A DNA stretch of 64,000 nucleotides from Actinophytocola sp045807065 (GCF_045807065.1 NZ_JBJMIE010000042.1:1-64000); one strand, 5' to 3'. Positions 34,455 to 43,684 are shown, numbered from the stretch's first letter. Made by a program: numbers and translations. The notes: generated by a model from the sequence alone, not told the origin.

Positions 34455-35027
34455 TCAATGGACTATGCGGTAACGCAGATGTGTGGCGTCGCGGCCTTCG
34501 AGCCGCCGGACGAGCTCCAGTTCGATGTGGCCGTGTCCGGTCGGCTCGAACAGCCGCCGCCCGTCACCCAGCAGTACGGGGACGAGGTGCAGTTCGAGTT
34601 CGTCGAGCTGGCTGGCCGCCAGCAACGCCTGCGCCGCACCCGCGCCGTGGACCAGCACGGCTCGATCTCCCGCCGCTTCTCGGGCCTCGTCGGCGCACGC
34701 GTTGACGTCGGTGTAGTACTTCACGCTGCCCGGTGGCTCGTCGGCCGGGTCGATGTGGTGGGTGAGCACGTGGATCGGCACGCCGTCGTGGTGGTCGCCG
34801 TGCCATCGACCGGCCAGCTCGTAGGTGCGGCGTCCGGATATCACGGCGCCGGTCGAGCTGGCCTCGGCGTACACCTGCCCGTTGATCCCCTCGGACATCC
34901 GGTCGTCGAGCCAGTTGAACAGCCGCCCTCCGTCGCGGCCGAGCTCCTGGCCCGGCCGGTCGTCCGGCCCGGCGATGTACCCGTCGACCGACATGGACAT
35001 GTACAGCCGCAGCGGCGTCCTACCCAT
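34455..35027 (-). CDS. Dihydrofolate reductase-like protein (RibD C-terminal domain)
   Basis: A 190-residue member of the DHFR/RibD-C reductase superfamily found as single-domain genes in actinomycetes. It starts with LRLYMSMSVDGYIAGPDD, has the VISGRRTYELAGRW motif and ends with the LDELELHLVPVLLGDGRRLF strand-turn. Start ATG 35027 is fixed by the fold; the frame continues upstream without similarity. It is expected to bind NADPH. The substrate is unknown. It is probably monocistronic. Confidence 0.88.
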   Translation of the reverse strand: MGRTPLRLYMSMSVDGYIAGPDDRPGQELGRDGGRLFNWLDDRMSEGINGQVYAEASSTGAVISGRRTYELAGRWHGDHHDGVPIHVLTHHIDPADEPPGSVKYYTDVNACADEAREAAGDRAVLVHGAGAAQALLAASQLDELELHLVPVLLGDGRRLFEPTGHGHIELELVRRLEGRDATHLRYRIVH

Positions 35028-35186
35028 CCTGGTTCCCCTTCCTCTGGCCGGTCGGCACCGACTCGACCCGCGCCGATCATCCCCGTGACTAGCCCACATT
35101 GACAGGGGTTCGGCTAGGTTGAGGCAGTTCCGCCGGCAATGGACCCGGCTGAACCTCATACGTGACGGACAGGAGACTGAGGTGGC

Positions 35187-35540
35187 CGAGTGTCCCGCCC
35201 CGGGTTTGATGGAGACATTGAACACCCGGAGGATCTGGAGTTATGGCGGCACCACGGAAGTACCCGGATGAGTTGCGTGAGCGGGTGACGCGTTTGGCGG
35301 TCGAGGCCAGGCGGGATCCGGCGTCTGCTGGTGGGGCGATCAAACGGATCTCGGACCAGTTGGGTGTGCATCCGGAGGCGTTGCGGACGTGGGTGAAGTA
35401 GGCCGAGACCGATGGCGGGGTGCGGTCGGGGACGACCTCGACCGAGGCCGCCAGGATCGCCGAGTTGGAGCGGGAGAACCGTGAGCTGCGGCGTGTGAAC
35501 CAGATTTGAAGTCAGCGGCCAGTTTCTTTGCGGCGGAGCT
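35187..35540 (+). pseudogene. IS3-family insertion sequence, left end and orfA (stop codon and frameshift)
   Basis: ATG 35243 opens a classical actinobacterial IS3 OrfA: YPDELRERVTRLAVEARRDP, then IKRISDQLGVHPEALRTWVK. An in-frame TAG at 35399-35401 stands where the family has Gln. The frame then resumes (AETDGGVRSGTTSTEAARIA, ELERENRELRRVNQI), and a missing base near 35505 shifts the last part (LKSAASFFAAELDRPSR) to another frame. GAGTGTCCCGCCCCGGG near 35187 is the probable left end; no matching right end was found. The element is dead. Confidence 0.85.
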
Positions 35541-35555
35541 GGACCGTCCGTCGCG

Positions 35556-36386
35556 ATGAAGGTCGAGTTCGTCGACGCCCAGCGGGAGGAACACGGTGTC
35601 CAGCCGGTCCTGGAGGCGCTCAAGCACACGCCTGCCGGGATCGCACCGTCGACCTACTATGCCGCCAAGACCCGCCGCGAGTCCGCTGGTGCGGCCCGGG
35701 ACCGGGAGCTGGTCGAGAAGATCAGGCGGGTTCACGATGACACGCCGAGGACGAGGAACCGGTCCGACAGCGCGAAGGGCGGCGTGCTGTTCATCGACGA
35801 GGCCTACGCGCTCTCCCGGGAGGACGACGGCGGGGACTCCGGCCGCGAGGCGATCGACACTCTGGTCAAGCTCGATGTCGAGAAGTGGCCGGGTACCGGC
35901 ATCGACCAGGGTGACGATGTCGCGAGGTGGCTCGGTGACGTGCTGGGCAGGCCCGCTCGGCTCGTCCGTGAACCCGCCAGGGCCGCGCGTGCCCGCCGGC
36001 CCGACCCCACCACGGTGCCGATCACCACCGAGTCCTCTTTGGACCTGCTCAACACCCACATTCAGCGCCGCGGCGCCAGTGCGGTGCCGATGACCCGGTT
36101 TCGTCCCAACATCGTCATCACCGGCTGGCCAGCCCCACACACCGAGGACCGCGTGCACCACATGACGATCGGCACCACCGGCGTCGGCTTCAGCGAACTG
36201 GCCATCCGCTGCGCGATGACCATGACCGACCAGGCCACCGGCCACCGCCGCGGCCCCGAACCGCTGCGCACCCTCGCCGACTACCGCCGCGAACCCGACG
36301 GCGTCAGCTTCGGCCTGAAGGCCACCGTCCTCACCCCCGGCCACATCGCCACGAACGACCCCGTCACCGTCACCGCCTGGCGTTGA
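35556..36386 (+). pseudogene. Chimeric open frame: IS3 OrfB start, AAA (EccA-like) fragment, MOSC C-terminus
   Basis: One uninterrupted 276-codon frame joins three unrelated gene pieces. Residues 1-66 are an IS3 OrfB start (MKVEFVDAQREEHGVQPVLE). Residues about 70-107 are the Walker B part of an EccA/CbbX-type AAA ATPase (GGVLFIDEAYALSRE, SGREAIDTLVKL). From about residue 115 it is a MOSC protein (VARWLGDVLGRPARLVREP; MTRFRPNIVITGW; DQATGHRRGPEPLRTLADYR). The MOSC part lacks its normal middle (FADGYPL region) between TTVP and ITTESSLDLLN. All junctions stay in frame. It could be translated from the OrfB start, but a working product is unlikely. Confidence 0.8.
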
Positions 36387-36466
36387 CCCCGTGCACCCGT
36401 AGCCGTGTATCGCGGATGTCGGAATCGCATACGGCGTGCAACGGTGTTGCGTCTTCAGTGGCGGGC

Positions 36467-36867
36467 ATGGATCACAGCGCATCGACGGTCAGTTCGTCGG
36501 AGTCCGTACGTGGTGTCGACCGGCGGCGGTTGCTCGGGTGGGGCGGGTTGGCGGCCGCCGGCGTGGTGGCGGCCGGCACGCCGCTGCTGAACGCACAGCC
36601 TGGCCACGCCGACCGCAGGACCTGCAACGCGTCTTCTACAGCCGGGAGGAGGTGCACGAGTACAACGAGCAGTGGACCCGGCAGGCGACGCTCGTGGCCG
36701 CCCCCGGCACCGGCACCAACGGCCACTCCGGCGTCAACCCCGGCAGCGCCGCCAGCTGGAACATCTACCCGTACACCGGCTGGGTCGGCGTCGTCCTCAG
36801 CAACAGCGACGACGCGCCGTTGCAGGACATCCTGCAGCGGGAGGTGCGGGCCGTCACGGGCACGTGA
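36467..36867 (+). pseudogene. Tat-exported serine hydrolase/beta-lactamase, internally deleted and frameshifted
   Basis: ATG 36467 starts a Tat signal (DRRRLLGWGGLAAAGVVAAG, then TPLLNAQPGHA). In another frame the sequence continues as the extreme C-terminus of a class C beta-lactamase-like hydrolase (GHSGVNPGSAASWNIYPYTGW, then VGVVLSNSDDAPLQDILQREV, TAA/TGA region). The catalytic domain between (SxxK, YxN) is gone. About 300 residues were lost at the deletion. Confidence 0.8.
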
Positions 36868-36911
36868 CGATCTCCGCCGTTCCCACCGCATCTGCCGACC
36901 CCCGCCGCTAA

Positions 36912-36950
36912 CTTGAGCGTGGGTCCGCGTGTCGGCGGACCCAGCTCAAG
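36912..36950 (+). terminator. Strong hairpin after the beta-lactamase remnant
   Basis: CTTGAGC-G-TGGGTCCG pairs with CGGACCCAGCTCAAG around an 8-base loop. This gives a 15-base stem with one bulged G. It separates the remnant from the next gene. Confidence 0.65.
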
Positions 36951-36998
36951 CCAGGTGTCGAGTCGACCGGTGTTGGTGCCGGGGGAACAGGAGATCCG

Positions 36999-37673
36999 GT
37001 GTCGATGGAACCGCATGAGACCGGCGGGTGGTACGAACCGCACCCGGAGTCCCCGGCCCCGCCGAACGGCGGTCGTGCGGTCGCGGTCGTCGCCGGCGTT
37101 GTCGGCGTGGTCGTCGGCGCCGGTCTGGCGAGTGGCGCGTGGCTGCTGTTCGGTGGTGACGGTGGCGGCGGCTCGTCGGCCGCCGTCTCGGCGCCGGCGC
37201 GGCTCGGTGACTACTACCGGTACCCGGACCTGCAGAAGGTGCGCGAGCGCAACGGCCAGAGCGGCGACATGACGAAGCTGGTGGACCACCAGGCCACGTG
37301 GGACAAGGAGAGCTCGGCCCGCCTGTCGGCGAGCCGCGACGGCGCTGGTGCAGTCGTGCAGCAGTACGCGAACGAAGAGCTCGAGTCGATGTTCTCGCTG
37401 GAGGTGGTGCGTTCGCCCAGCGCGTCGCCGCAGTACGTGGCCTACTCCGACCCCGGGTACCTCGGCGTCGACAAGCCCCCGGAGGAGATGGTCGAGTTCG
37501 GCCCGGTGTCGTGCGTGGTGCGGAACGACACGACCGGGCAGACGTTCGTGGTCAACTGCCAGCGCACGAGCGCCGAGCTGACCGTGACCGTCACCCACGC
37601 GAACGGCGACCTCGGCGGAAACCCGCGAGCCGTCGCGGACGTGGTGAACGAGGCCTGGTCACAGCTCGGCTGA
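36999..37673 (+). CDS. Single-pass membrane protein, unknown function
   Basis: A 224-residue protein: Pro-rich cytoplasmic start, one membrane helix (AVAVVAGVVGVVVGAGLASG, about residues 27-46), then an extracellular domain with one Cys pair (SCVVRNDTTGQTFVVNC). AGGAG lies five bases before GTG 36999. I do not recognise the family. The layout resembles actinobacterial sensor/anchor proteins. Its 3' end overlaps the convergent GT87 gene by 15 bases. Confidence 0.7.
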   Translation: MSMEPHETGGWYEPHPESPAPPNGGRAVAVVAGVVGVVVGAGLASGAWLLFGGDGGGGSSAAVSAPARLGDYYRYPDLQKVRERNGQSGDMTKLVDHQATWDKESSARLSASRDGAGAVVQQYANEELESMFSLEVVRSPSASPQYVAYSDPGYLGVDKPPEEMVEFGPVSCVVRNDTTGQTFVVNCQRTSAELTVTVTHANGDLGGNPRAVADVVNEAWSQLG

Positions 37674-38855
37674 CCGGGCCGGCTCGTTCCCCCGACGACG
37701 ACCGCGGCGCCATTCCCGAAGCGGCGACGCGGCGACGGCGAGGACGACCGCCGCGGCCCACACGTAGGCGTTCCCGGTCAGCAGGCGCCAGACGCCCCAT
37801 GGTGCCTTCGGGTCCCACCACCAGTGTGGCGCGAGGGCGAAGAGCAGCGTCCCCGCGGCGACGGCGGCGATCGCGGTCACGCGTCGGGTGCGCCAGGCGA
37901 AGACGCCGCCGGTCAGCAGGATCGGCACGATCCACACCCAGTGATGCGAGTACGACACGGGGGAGAACAGCAGCGTGCCGAGCGCGTTGAGGCTCAACGC
38001 CCACGCCGGCCATCCCGCGGCGAACGCCCGTCGCATGCCGATGGCGGTCACGCCGAGCACCGCGACCGCGAGCAGCGGCCACAGCAGCTTCGGGTCCACG
38101 CCGAACCGCACCAGCAGCACCTTGAGCGACTGGTTCATCTCGTTGGACATGCCGCGGAACTGGGCGGAGAAGAACGCCTCGTGCGTCCAGAACCGCACGG
38201 AGTTCGACCAGCTCACCAGGAACCCGACGGCCGTCGCGCACAGGAACGACACGCCCGCGGTGAGTGCGGCCCGACGGTCGCCGCGCAGCAGGAAGAACAG
38301 CACGAAGACCGCGGGCGTCAGCTTCACCGCCGCGGCGATGCCCACCAGCGCGCCGCGCGGCCAACGTGGGGAGCGGACCAGGCAGTCCGCCACGACCAGC
38401 ACCATCAAGAACGCGTTGACCTGGCCGAAGTACAGCGTCTCGCGTACCGGCTCCAGTGCCAGGGACACCGGCAGCAGCGTGCCGACCAGCAGTGCGGTGG
38501 GTCGCACGTCCAGGGCGCGGAGCACCAGCACGAGCACCAGTGCCACCGCCGCGATCGTGACGAGCGCGAAGACCGCGCTGGCCAGCCAGAACGGCACCAC
38601 GGCGAACGGCGCCAGCACGACGACCGCGAACGGCGGGTAGATGTAGGGCAGCTGCCAGCCGTTCTGCAGCGTGGGCAACTCCGCGTACAGGTCACCGCCC
38701 CGCCACCACACGTCCACAGCGACCCGGTAGACATCCAGGTCCATGCGGTAGGCGCTGCCGAGCACCCCGTCCCGGAATGACAGCAGGACCCACGCGACCA
38801 CGGCGACGTTGACCACCACCAGACCGACGAGCACAGCCTTTCGTACGGCGACCAA
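37659..38855 (-). CDS. GT87-family (DUF2029) polyprenol-phosphate-mannose-type mannosyltransferase
   Basis: A 398-residue integral membrane glycosyltransferase with about ten helices. The catalytic-loop Asp pair lies in YRMDLDVYRVAVDVWW just after the first helix. Other family features are LPYIYPPFAVVVLAP, YFGQVNAFLMVLVVADCL, KLTPAVFVLFF and SPVSYSHHWVWIVPI. GT87 enzymes extend mannose polymers of the actinobacterial envelope (PIM/LM/arabinogalactan) from lipid-linked donors at the outer face of the membrane. It stands alone; the acceptor cannot be told. Confidence 0.9.
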   Translation of the reverse strand: MVAVRKAVLVGLVVVNVAVVAWVLLSFRDGVLGSAYRMDLDVYRVAVDVWWRGGDLYAELPTLQNGWQLPYIYPPFAVVVLAPFAVVPFWLASAVFALVTIAAVALVLVLVLRALDVRPTALLVGTLLPVSLALEPVRETLYFGQVNAFLMVLVVADCLVRSPRWPRGALVGIAAAVKLTPAVFVLFFLLRGDRRAALTAGVSFLCATAVGFLVSWSNSVRFWTHEAFFSAQFRGMSNEMNQSLKVLLVRFGVDPKLLWPLLAVAVLGVTAIGMRRAFAAGWPAWALSLNALGTLLFSPVSYSHHWVWIVPILLTGGVFAWRTRRVTAIAAVAAGTLLFALAPHWWWDPKAPWGVWRLLTGNAYVWAAAVVLAVAASPLREWRRGRRRGNEPARSAEL

Positions 38856-38919
38856 CGCGGCTTCCTCCCGGTGACATGATCAAGTGGCGGTCGGCATCAT
38901 GCCAAGCCGACCCCCGACG

Positions 38920-39682
38920 CCTACCCGCGAGGTAGACGTCCGGCGCCGGCCAGCCGTTCACGTAGCCGATGTGACCTTCCACGAACAACGAGACGTAGGT
39001 CGTCACCCGCGGGGCCGTGCCGATCGCCCACGCGCCGGCCGGCACGCTGAGCCACAGCCAAACGCCGGTCGGTCAGGGAGCGGTAGCCGGCCGCCGCGAC
39101 CGCGACCAGCGCGGGCATCGTGGTGTCCCAACCGAACTGGACGGCGAGCAGCAGGGTGCCGATGAGGATCAGCGGGAAGCGGGCGAGCAGCCAGCCCAGC
39201 TCGACCAGCCGCAGGGCGTCGAGCATTCGAGGGGACGTCGCGCCGACGAGGAGCTCCCGTACGGTGCGGACCTCGGGCAGCTCGACGGCGGCGGCGTCGC
39301 GACCGAGCCGGACGACCAGGAACCACGAGCCGACGAGCGCCACGGCGATGACCGGCATGGAGTAGCGGGCGTCGTCGCCGACCAGTTGGTGGCAGATGAA
39401 GCCGCCGTAGGCGCGGTGCCGGTGGCTATCACGAGCGTCCACAACGCGACTCGCGCGGCGAGTGTCCGGCGGGTCCCGCCGGTCGGGAAGCCGGCCGCGG
39501 CACGCAGTTCCGCCGCGAGCTCGACCGGTGGCCGAGCTCGCCGGCCGCCGCCGTGTCCGCGAGCCGCGGTGCGATGTCGTCGATGATCGCGTCCACCTCG
39601 GCGTGCGGCAGGTCGCGAGCACCTGCCGCAGCTCGGCGACGCAGATCTCGGCGTGAGTGTCGGTGGCGTGGTTGGTGTTCAC
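38920..39682 (-). pseudogene. HAAS-domain membrane protein, several frameshifts
   Basis: GTG 39682 overlaps the PadR stop (GTGA). Conserved pieces appear in changing frames. VAELRQVLA is followed in another frame by LPHAEVDAIIDDIAPRLA, and in a third by PVELAAELRAAAGFP, together the HAAS signature. Then come membrane segments (YSMPVIAVALVGSWFLVVRLG, FPLILIGTLLLAVQFGW) and finally VWLWLSVPAGAWAIGTAPRV in yet another frame. At least four single-base shifts are needed. HAAS proteins are the usual partners of PadR regulators, so the pair decayed together. Confidence 0.8.
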
Positions 39683-39948
39683 GCGTTCGCTCCCAACAGA
39701 TCGGTCATCGTGGCGGCGAAGCCGTGCCACACGGCGGACGACTCGGCGAGCCGGCGGCGGCCGGTGTCGTTCAGGCCGTAGTACTCGCGGTGCGGCCCCT
39801 CCTCGCTCGGCACCACGTACGACGTGAGCGCGCCCTGGTTGTACAGCCGGCGCAGCGTGCCGTAGACCGAGGCGTCCCCGACCTCGGTCAGCCCCGCCAG
39901 GCGCAACCGGCGCACGACGTCGTAGCCGTAGCCGTCCTCCGTGCCCAC
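39679..39948 (-). pseudogene. PadR-family regulator lacking its N-terminus
   Basis: About 89 codons match PadR from the second helix onward: DGYGYDVVRRLRLAG, VGDASVYGTLRRLYNQG, REYYGLNDTGRRRL. The conserved first helix (normally L-R-K-G-x-L-E-x-x-V-L) is missing, and upstream the sequence becomes part of an unrelated remnant on the other strand. GTG 39948 could start a shortened protein, but DNA binding would be impaired. Confidence 0.7.
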
Positions 39949-39950
39949 TG

Positions 39951-40215
39951 CACAAACACCTGCTGCAGCAGGACCCGCTGATCTGGCGGCCCCACCTCCA
40001 CGCCATGAGCGGCAACCCCGCCGCGCTCGCCCAGGGCGTGAAGGCCGCGCTGGACGCCACCGCCATCCCAGCCCCGACACCACCGGGCTCCCAGCCGCCG
40101 ATCGACCTGGACACCGCCGGCATCGGCCCACTTCTGGGCCGTCGACGACGGCGTCACCTTCGCCAAAGCCCTCCGGTCCGCAGTGGACGCCGCCCACGTG
40201 CAACCCGCCAGCTGA
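39951..40215 (+). pseudogene. 3' fragment of an unidentified gene, one frameshift
   Basis: A protein-like stretch (LLQQDPLIWRPHLHAMSGNP, then AALAQGVKAALDATAIPAP) continues after one frameshift near 40135 as WAVDDGVTFAKALRSAVDAA and ends at a TGA at 40215. It has no start and abuts the truncated PadR gene head to head. This fits a deletion joining two broken genes. I do not recognise the family. Confidence 0.45.
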
Positions 40216-40238
40216 CCGCAGTGGATGATTGCCCCGCG

Positions 40239-41279
40239 CTACCGGGCAGGCTCCTGCTCGAGCAGCGCGGGACGACCGTCCGCCCCGGTAGGTACCGGGT
40301 AGAAGCTGTGGTGGCTGCCCGGATCCACTGCTACCACATGCGCCCCGTCGGCCAGATGCGCCGACCCGGTCACCGTCAGCCGGCGGTCGCGCAGATCCAG
40401 CACCGTGACCGGGCCGCTCTCCGCGGCGACGTAGAGCCGGTGCGCAGCCGCGTCGTACGCCAACACATCCGGATCGTCGCCGACCATGCTGGTGCCGATC
40501 ACCTGCCAAGTGTTCAGGTCCACGGTCAGCAGGGTCGCGTTGCCGTCGCAGGCCACGAACGCCAACCGGTCCGTGGTGTCCAGGGCGAGGCCGTGGTCGT
40601 GGTCGCAACCCGGCAGCGGGACCCGTCGCTCGACTGTGAGGTCAGCCGGGTCGATCACGGCGAGGTCATCCCGGCCTTGGACGTCGACCAGCATCCGGTC
40701 GCTGGCCGGGTCGTAGGCGACGTTGCCGACCTCACCACCCAACGTGACAGTGCCGCGCACGGCTCCAGTGGCGGCGTCGATCACCGTTTCCGAACCACCG
40801 GACTCGTTGGTCGTCCAGATCGCACCCCGGCGCGGGTCGTAGGCCAGCCCGTCCGGATACTCGCCCGTCGGCGCCTGGCCGACGACGGTCCCGGTGTCCT
40901 CGTCCAGGACGACCATCCGGTTCGCGCCGGTCGCGGTCGCGAACACCCGATGCAACGCGGGCACCACCAGCACCCCGTGCACCTGCGACAGGTTCTGGAT
41001 CGTGCGTACCACTCGGTGGGCGTGGATGTCGATTTCGATGACCTCGCTGGCGCCCAGATGCGCCACGAACAACAAGCCGCGGTCGGCGTCCAGGCTGGCG
41101 TAGTCGAAGCGCGAGGAATCCCCCGGCAACGCCATCTCGCCAGCCGTCCGCAACGGCGACGCCGCGGTCGACGGCTGCCCACCGCCGCTGCGTGTGACCA
41201 CGACGAGGACCACGACCAAGGCGACCACCACGGCACCCGCCGCCACCAGCAGCCTGCGAGAGCGCGCGGCCAGCCTCAT
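40239..41279 (-). CDS. YncE-type beta-propeller protein, membrane-anchored
   Basis: A 346-residue protein with one N-terminal membrane helix (LLVAAGAVVVALVVVLVVVT) and an extracytoplasmic seven-bladed propeller. Repeats include LLFVAHLGASEVIEIDIHAH, NRMVVLDEDTGTVVGQAP and HRLYVAAESGPVTVLDLRDR. YncE-like propellers bind other proteins or nucleic acids; the partner is unknown. Downstream, 23 bases separate it from the remnant at 40215. It is probably monocistronic. Confidence 0.85.
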   Translation of the reverse strand: MRLAARSRRLLVAAGAVVVALVVVLVVVTRSGGGQPSTAASPLRTAGEMALPGDSSRFDYASLDADRGLLFVAHLGASEVIEIDIHAHRVVRTIQNLSQVHGVLVVPALHRVFATATGANRMVVLDEDTGTVVGQAPTGEYPDGLAYDPRRGAIWTTNESGGSETVIDAATGAVRGTVTLGGEVGNVAYDPASDRMLVDVQGRDDLAVIDPADLTVERRVPLPGCDHDHGLALDTTDRLAFVACDGNATLLTVDLNTWQVIGTSMVGDDPDVLAYDAAAHRLYVAAESGPVTVLDLRDRRLTVTGSAHLADGAHVVAVDPGSHHSFYPVPTGADGRPALLEQEPAR

Positions 41280-41380
41280 CGCACCCGCCTCCGCTACCGA
41301 CGATCATCGGGCTCAAAGCAACCAAGGTTACAGTGCAGACGGTGGTGTCCTGGTGTGCTGCGCGGAGGGTGGTGGTCGTG

Positions 41381-41640
41381 GTGATCCGAGCGTCCCAGCC
41401 TGGCGGCCCCGGCGACTGGGTGCTGCTGTCCTACCGGATACCCCGCGAGCCCTCCACACCGCGGATCACGATCTGGCGTAAGCTCAAACGCCTCGGCGTC
41501 GCCCAGATCTCCGACGGCCTTATCGTCCTCCCGGCCGACGCCCGCACCCGCGAGCACCTGGACTGGACTGCCGACGAGATCCTCGAAGCCAGCGACAGCG
41601 CCTCGATCTGGATCGCCCAGCTACCACAGGATGAAAAAGC
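41381..41640 (+). pseudogene. ChrB (chromate-resistance regulator) N-terminal fragment
   Basis: GDWVLLSYRIPREPSTPRIT, then IWRKLKRLGVAQISDGLIVLP, then the ends DARTREHLDWTADEILEAS and ASIWIAQL, are the ChrB N-terminal domain. After QDEKASV the similarity ends. The frame is accidentally open into the flippase gene 430 bases on, but the intervening residues are not protein-like, so I treat them as separate. No chrA transporter gene is present. Confidence 0.75.
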
Positions 41641-42067
41641 TTCAGTAACCGCTCACGCCTGGTGCGTGCCTTCTATGCGACAACGTAATTTTAAAGCTCC
41701 GTGCCAGCGGACATCGGCTGGGATACACCACTGGCACGGAGCCTCCTCCCCCCTGCGCCACCACTTTCGCCGATCGATGTTGACCGATAGTTGCGTGCGT
41801 GTTGAATCACGCATAACCAGCGAAGTAAGGCCTGGTGGGTTCCGCACGTGGTGGTACCGCTGCACCGTGCGAGTGAAGGACCTCGGGCCCCGGCACGGTC
41901 TTCTCCAGCGGACGCGACGGTCGAGATCGCGACAAGGCCATGCGAATCGGGGCTTTCACGCTCAACTTGCGTGGTATGGCCGGTGTCATGGCCCATTTCC
42001 ACGACAGTTCATGGACAGGCGCCCACGTCAGCACCGTCGTCCGGGGAAGCGGTGCTTGAATGTCGAT
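41641..42067. other. Intergenic region, about 430 bases, lower GC, with a long hairpin
   Basis: It lies between the ChrB fragment and the flippase gene. GC is visibly lower near 41660-41830. It contains a perfect 12-base inverted repeat (separate entry). No gene is supported, although one frame stays open through it. Confidence 0.5.
41696..41742. repeat. Inverted repeat with 12-base arms (hairpin)
   Basis: GCTCCGTGCCAG (41696-41707) and CTGGCACGGAGC (41731-41742) are exact complements with a 23-base loop. It may be a terminator, an attachment-site remnant or a regulatory structure ahead of the flippase gene. Confidence 0.55.
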
Positions 42068-43684
42068 ATGCATCGTCGGCCGTCTGACCGGGGCAAGTCG
42101 GTGTTGGTCGAGGCGCGAGGGGTTGCCGTTGCTAGCGCGGTCAGCCGGCTGACGGGGTACGTTCGGACGGCGAGTCTCGGAGCCGCGCTCGGCGGTAGCC
42201 TGGTGGCGGATATCTATGCCAACGCCGTTCTGGTGCCCGCTGTCGTCGAGTCAGTGATATTGGGTGCCGCGTTCAGTGGATTTCTGGTACGGCTCCTGAC
42301 TGGCGCCGTGCTCGAGTCCGGCGAGGATGAAGTCTTGTTCGTTCAGCGTCTCGTCACGCTGACGTTCGTGTGCCTGGGCATTCTCGCGACAGCAATGTGG
42401 CTGTCGGTGGATCTTCTCGCTAACCTGTTCGCGGACGTCCAGGCGCGGGCATTGCTGACCCAGTTCCTGTACCTGGTCATTCCCACCTTCATCTTCTCCG
42501 GTATGTACCTCGTGTACTCGGCCGTGCTAAACGTTCATCGGAGGTTCCGTCCCGCGGCGTGGGCCCCCGTCGGTGCCAACATGCTCGTTTCCGCCATTGC
42601 CTGGTACGTCGCCGGCTCGCTGCGCGACGGTCAGGACTCGCCGGCGACGTTCCCGCGGTGGATCGCCATCCTCATCGCTGGTGCCACCCTGATGGCATCG
42701 ATATTCCAGGTCGTCGTGCTGATTCCATTCCTGCGGTCGGTCAGAGTCACTTTTCGAGCGCGATTTGACTTCTCCCTGTTGCCGCTGCGGAGCGTGGCCC
42801 GCAACTTTCTCTGGGGCCTGGTCGCCGCGGGCTCAGGTCAGGCGAGTATCGTCGTCATCGCCATCCTCGCTAACCGCGCATCCGTCCAGGGTTATGCCGG
42901 TCTCTTCATCTTCAACAACGTTTACCTGTTGATGGCCGCGGCGCACGGCGTGATCACCTTGTCGATCAACACGGTGGTGTTGCCGCGGATGAGCGAGGCG
43001 GCGCACGGCCTCGACCGTGGTGACGTGGCGGCACAGGCCGACTTCGCCTGTGTCTACTGCGTCCTGTTGCTGGTCCCGGTATCCGTCGTGTTCCTCGTGC
43101 TGAGCGGCGACATCGGCCGGTTGCTGTTCCAGTGGGGGCGGTTCAGCCCGGCCGATCTGGCGGGCATGGCGCCAGTCATCGCCGTAGCGGCCGTCGCGTT
43201 GGTTCCGTTCTCGCTCAGTCAGATTGTTCTCATGGCATTCTGGGCATTCGAGGATCTGCGCACAGTGGCACTGCTGGGTTTTCCGACCTATCTTCTCCGG
43301 ATCGTGCTCAGTATCGCGGCCTTCGTCGTCCTTCACCCGAGGTACGCCACGGCGGGGACGATGGGAGCGTTGGCGATATCCTTCCTGCTCGAGATCGCGA
43401 TCGCGCGCCACCTACTCCGGCGACGGAAAATAGTGATCTGGGCACACGGCGCCACGCGGACGATGTCGCGTGCCCTGCTGGCCGGGCTGGCGGCAAGTGT
43501 GTTCACCGCGGTGTTCACGCATTATATGCTGGCTGCGGCACCGACGGCGAAGGTCGCCGAAATGCTCTATTTCGGGGCCGGCTGCTGTTGTGCGGTGGTG
43601 TCGTACGTGGTTTTCTGCTGGCTGTTCCAGGTTTCCGAGATGCGCAGATTGGTCACGGTCGTCACCGGCTGGCTTCGATCGTAG
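42068..43684 (+). CDS. MurJ/MviN-family lipid flippase
   Basis: A 538-residue MOP-superfamily membrane protein with about 14 helices. The start of the fold is VASAVSRLTGYVRTASLGAAL (family: SRxxGxxR), then IYANAVLVPAVVESVILGAAF. Later family segments include YSAVLNVHRRFRPAAWAPVG and QWGRFSPADL. The LLGGA motif of housekeeping MurJ is altered (ILGAAFSGFLVRLL), so this may be an accessory paralogue flipping another polyprenyl-linked glycan. ATG 42068 has no clear ribosome site; GTG 42101 is an alternative. It is convergent with the Ig-like gene pair; the ends lie five bases apart. Confidence 0.88.
   Translation: MHRRPSDRGKSVLVEARGVAVASAVSRLTGYVRTASLGAALGGSLVADIYANAVLVPAVVESVILGAAFSGFLVRLLTGAVLESGEDEVLFVQRLVTLTFVCLGILATAMWLSVDLLANLFADVQARALLTQFLYLVIPTFIFSGMYLVYSAVLNVHRRFRPAAWAPVGANMLVSAIAWYVAGSLRDGQDSPATFPRWIAILIAGATLMASIFQVVVLIPFLRSVRVTFRARFDFSLLPLRSVARNFLWGLVAAGSGQASIVVIAILANRASVQGYAGLFIFNNVYLLMAAAHGVITLSINTVVLPRMSEAAHGLDRGDVAAQADFACVYCVLLLVPVSVVFLVLSGDIGRLLFQWGRFSPADLAGMAPVIAVAAVALVPFSLSQIVLMAFWAFEDLRTVALLGFPTYLLRIVLSIAAFVVLHPRYATAGTMGALAISFLLEIAIARHLLRRRKIVIWAHGATRTMSRALLAGLAASVFTAVFTHYMLAAAPTAKVAEMLYFGAGCCCAVVSYVVFCWLFQVSEMRRLVTVVTGWLRS

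Noticed and set aside
41333..43684. A single 783-codon open frame joining ChrB and the flippase
   Set aside because: The middle 140 codons are not protein-like, and the two ends belong to unrelated families. I annotate a ChrB fragment and a separate flippase gene.
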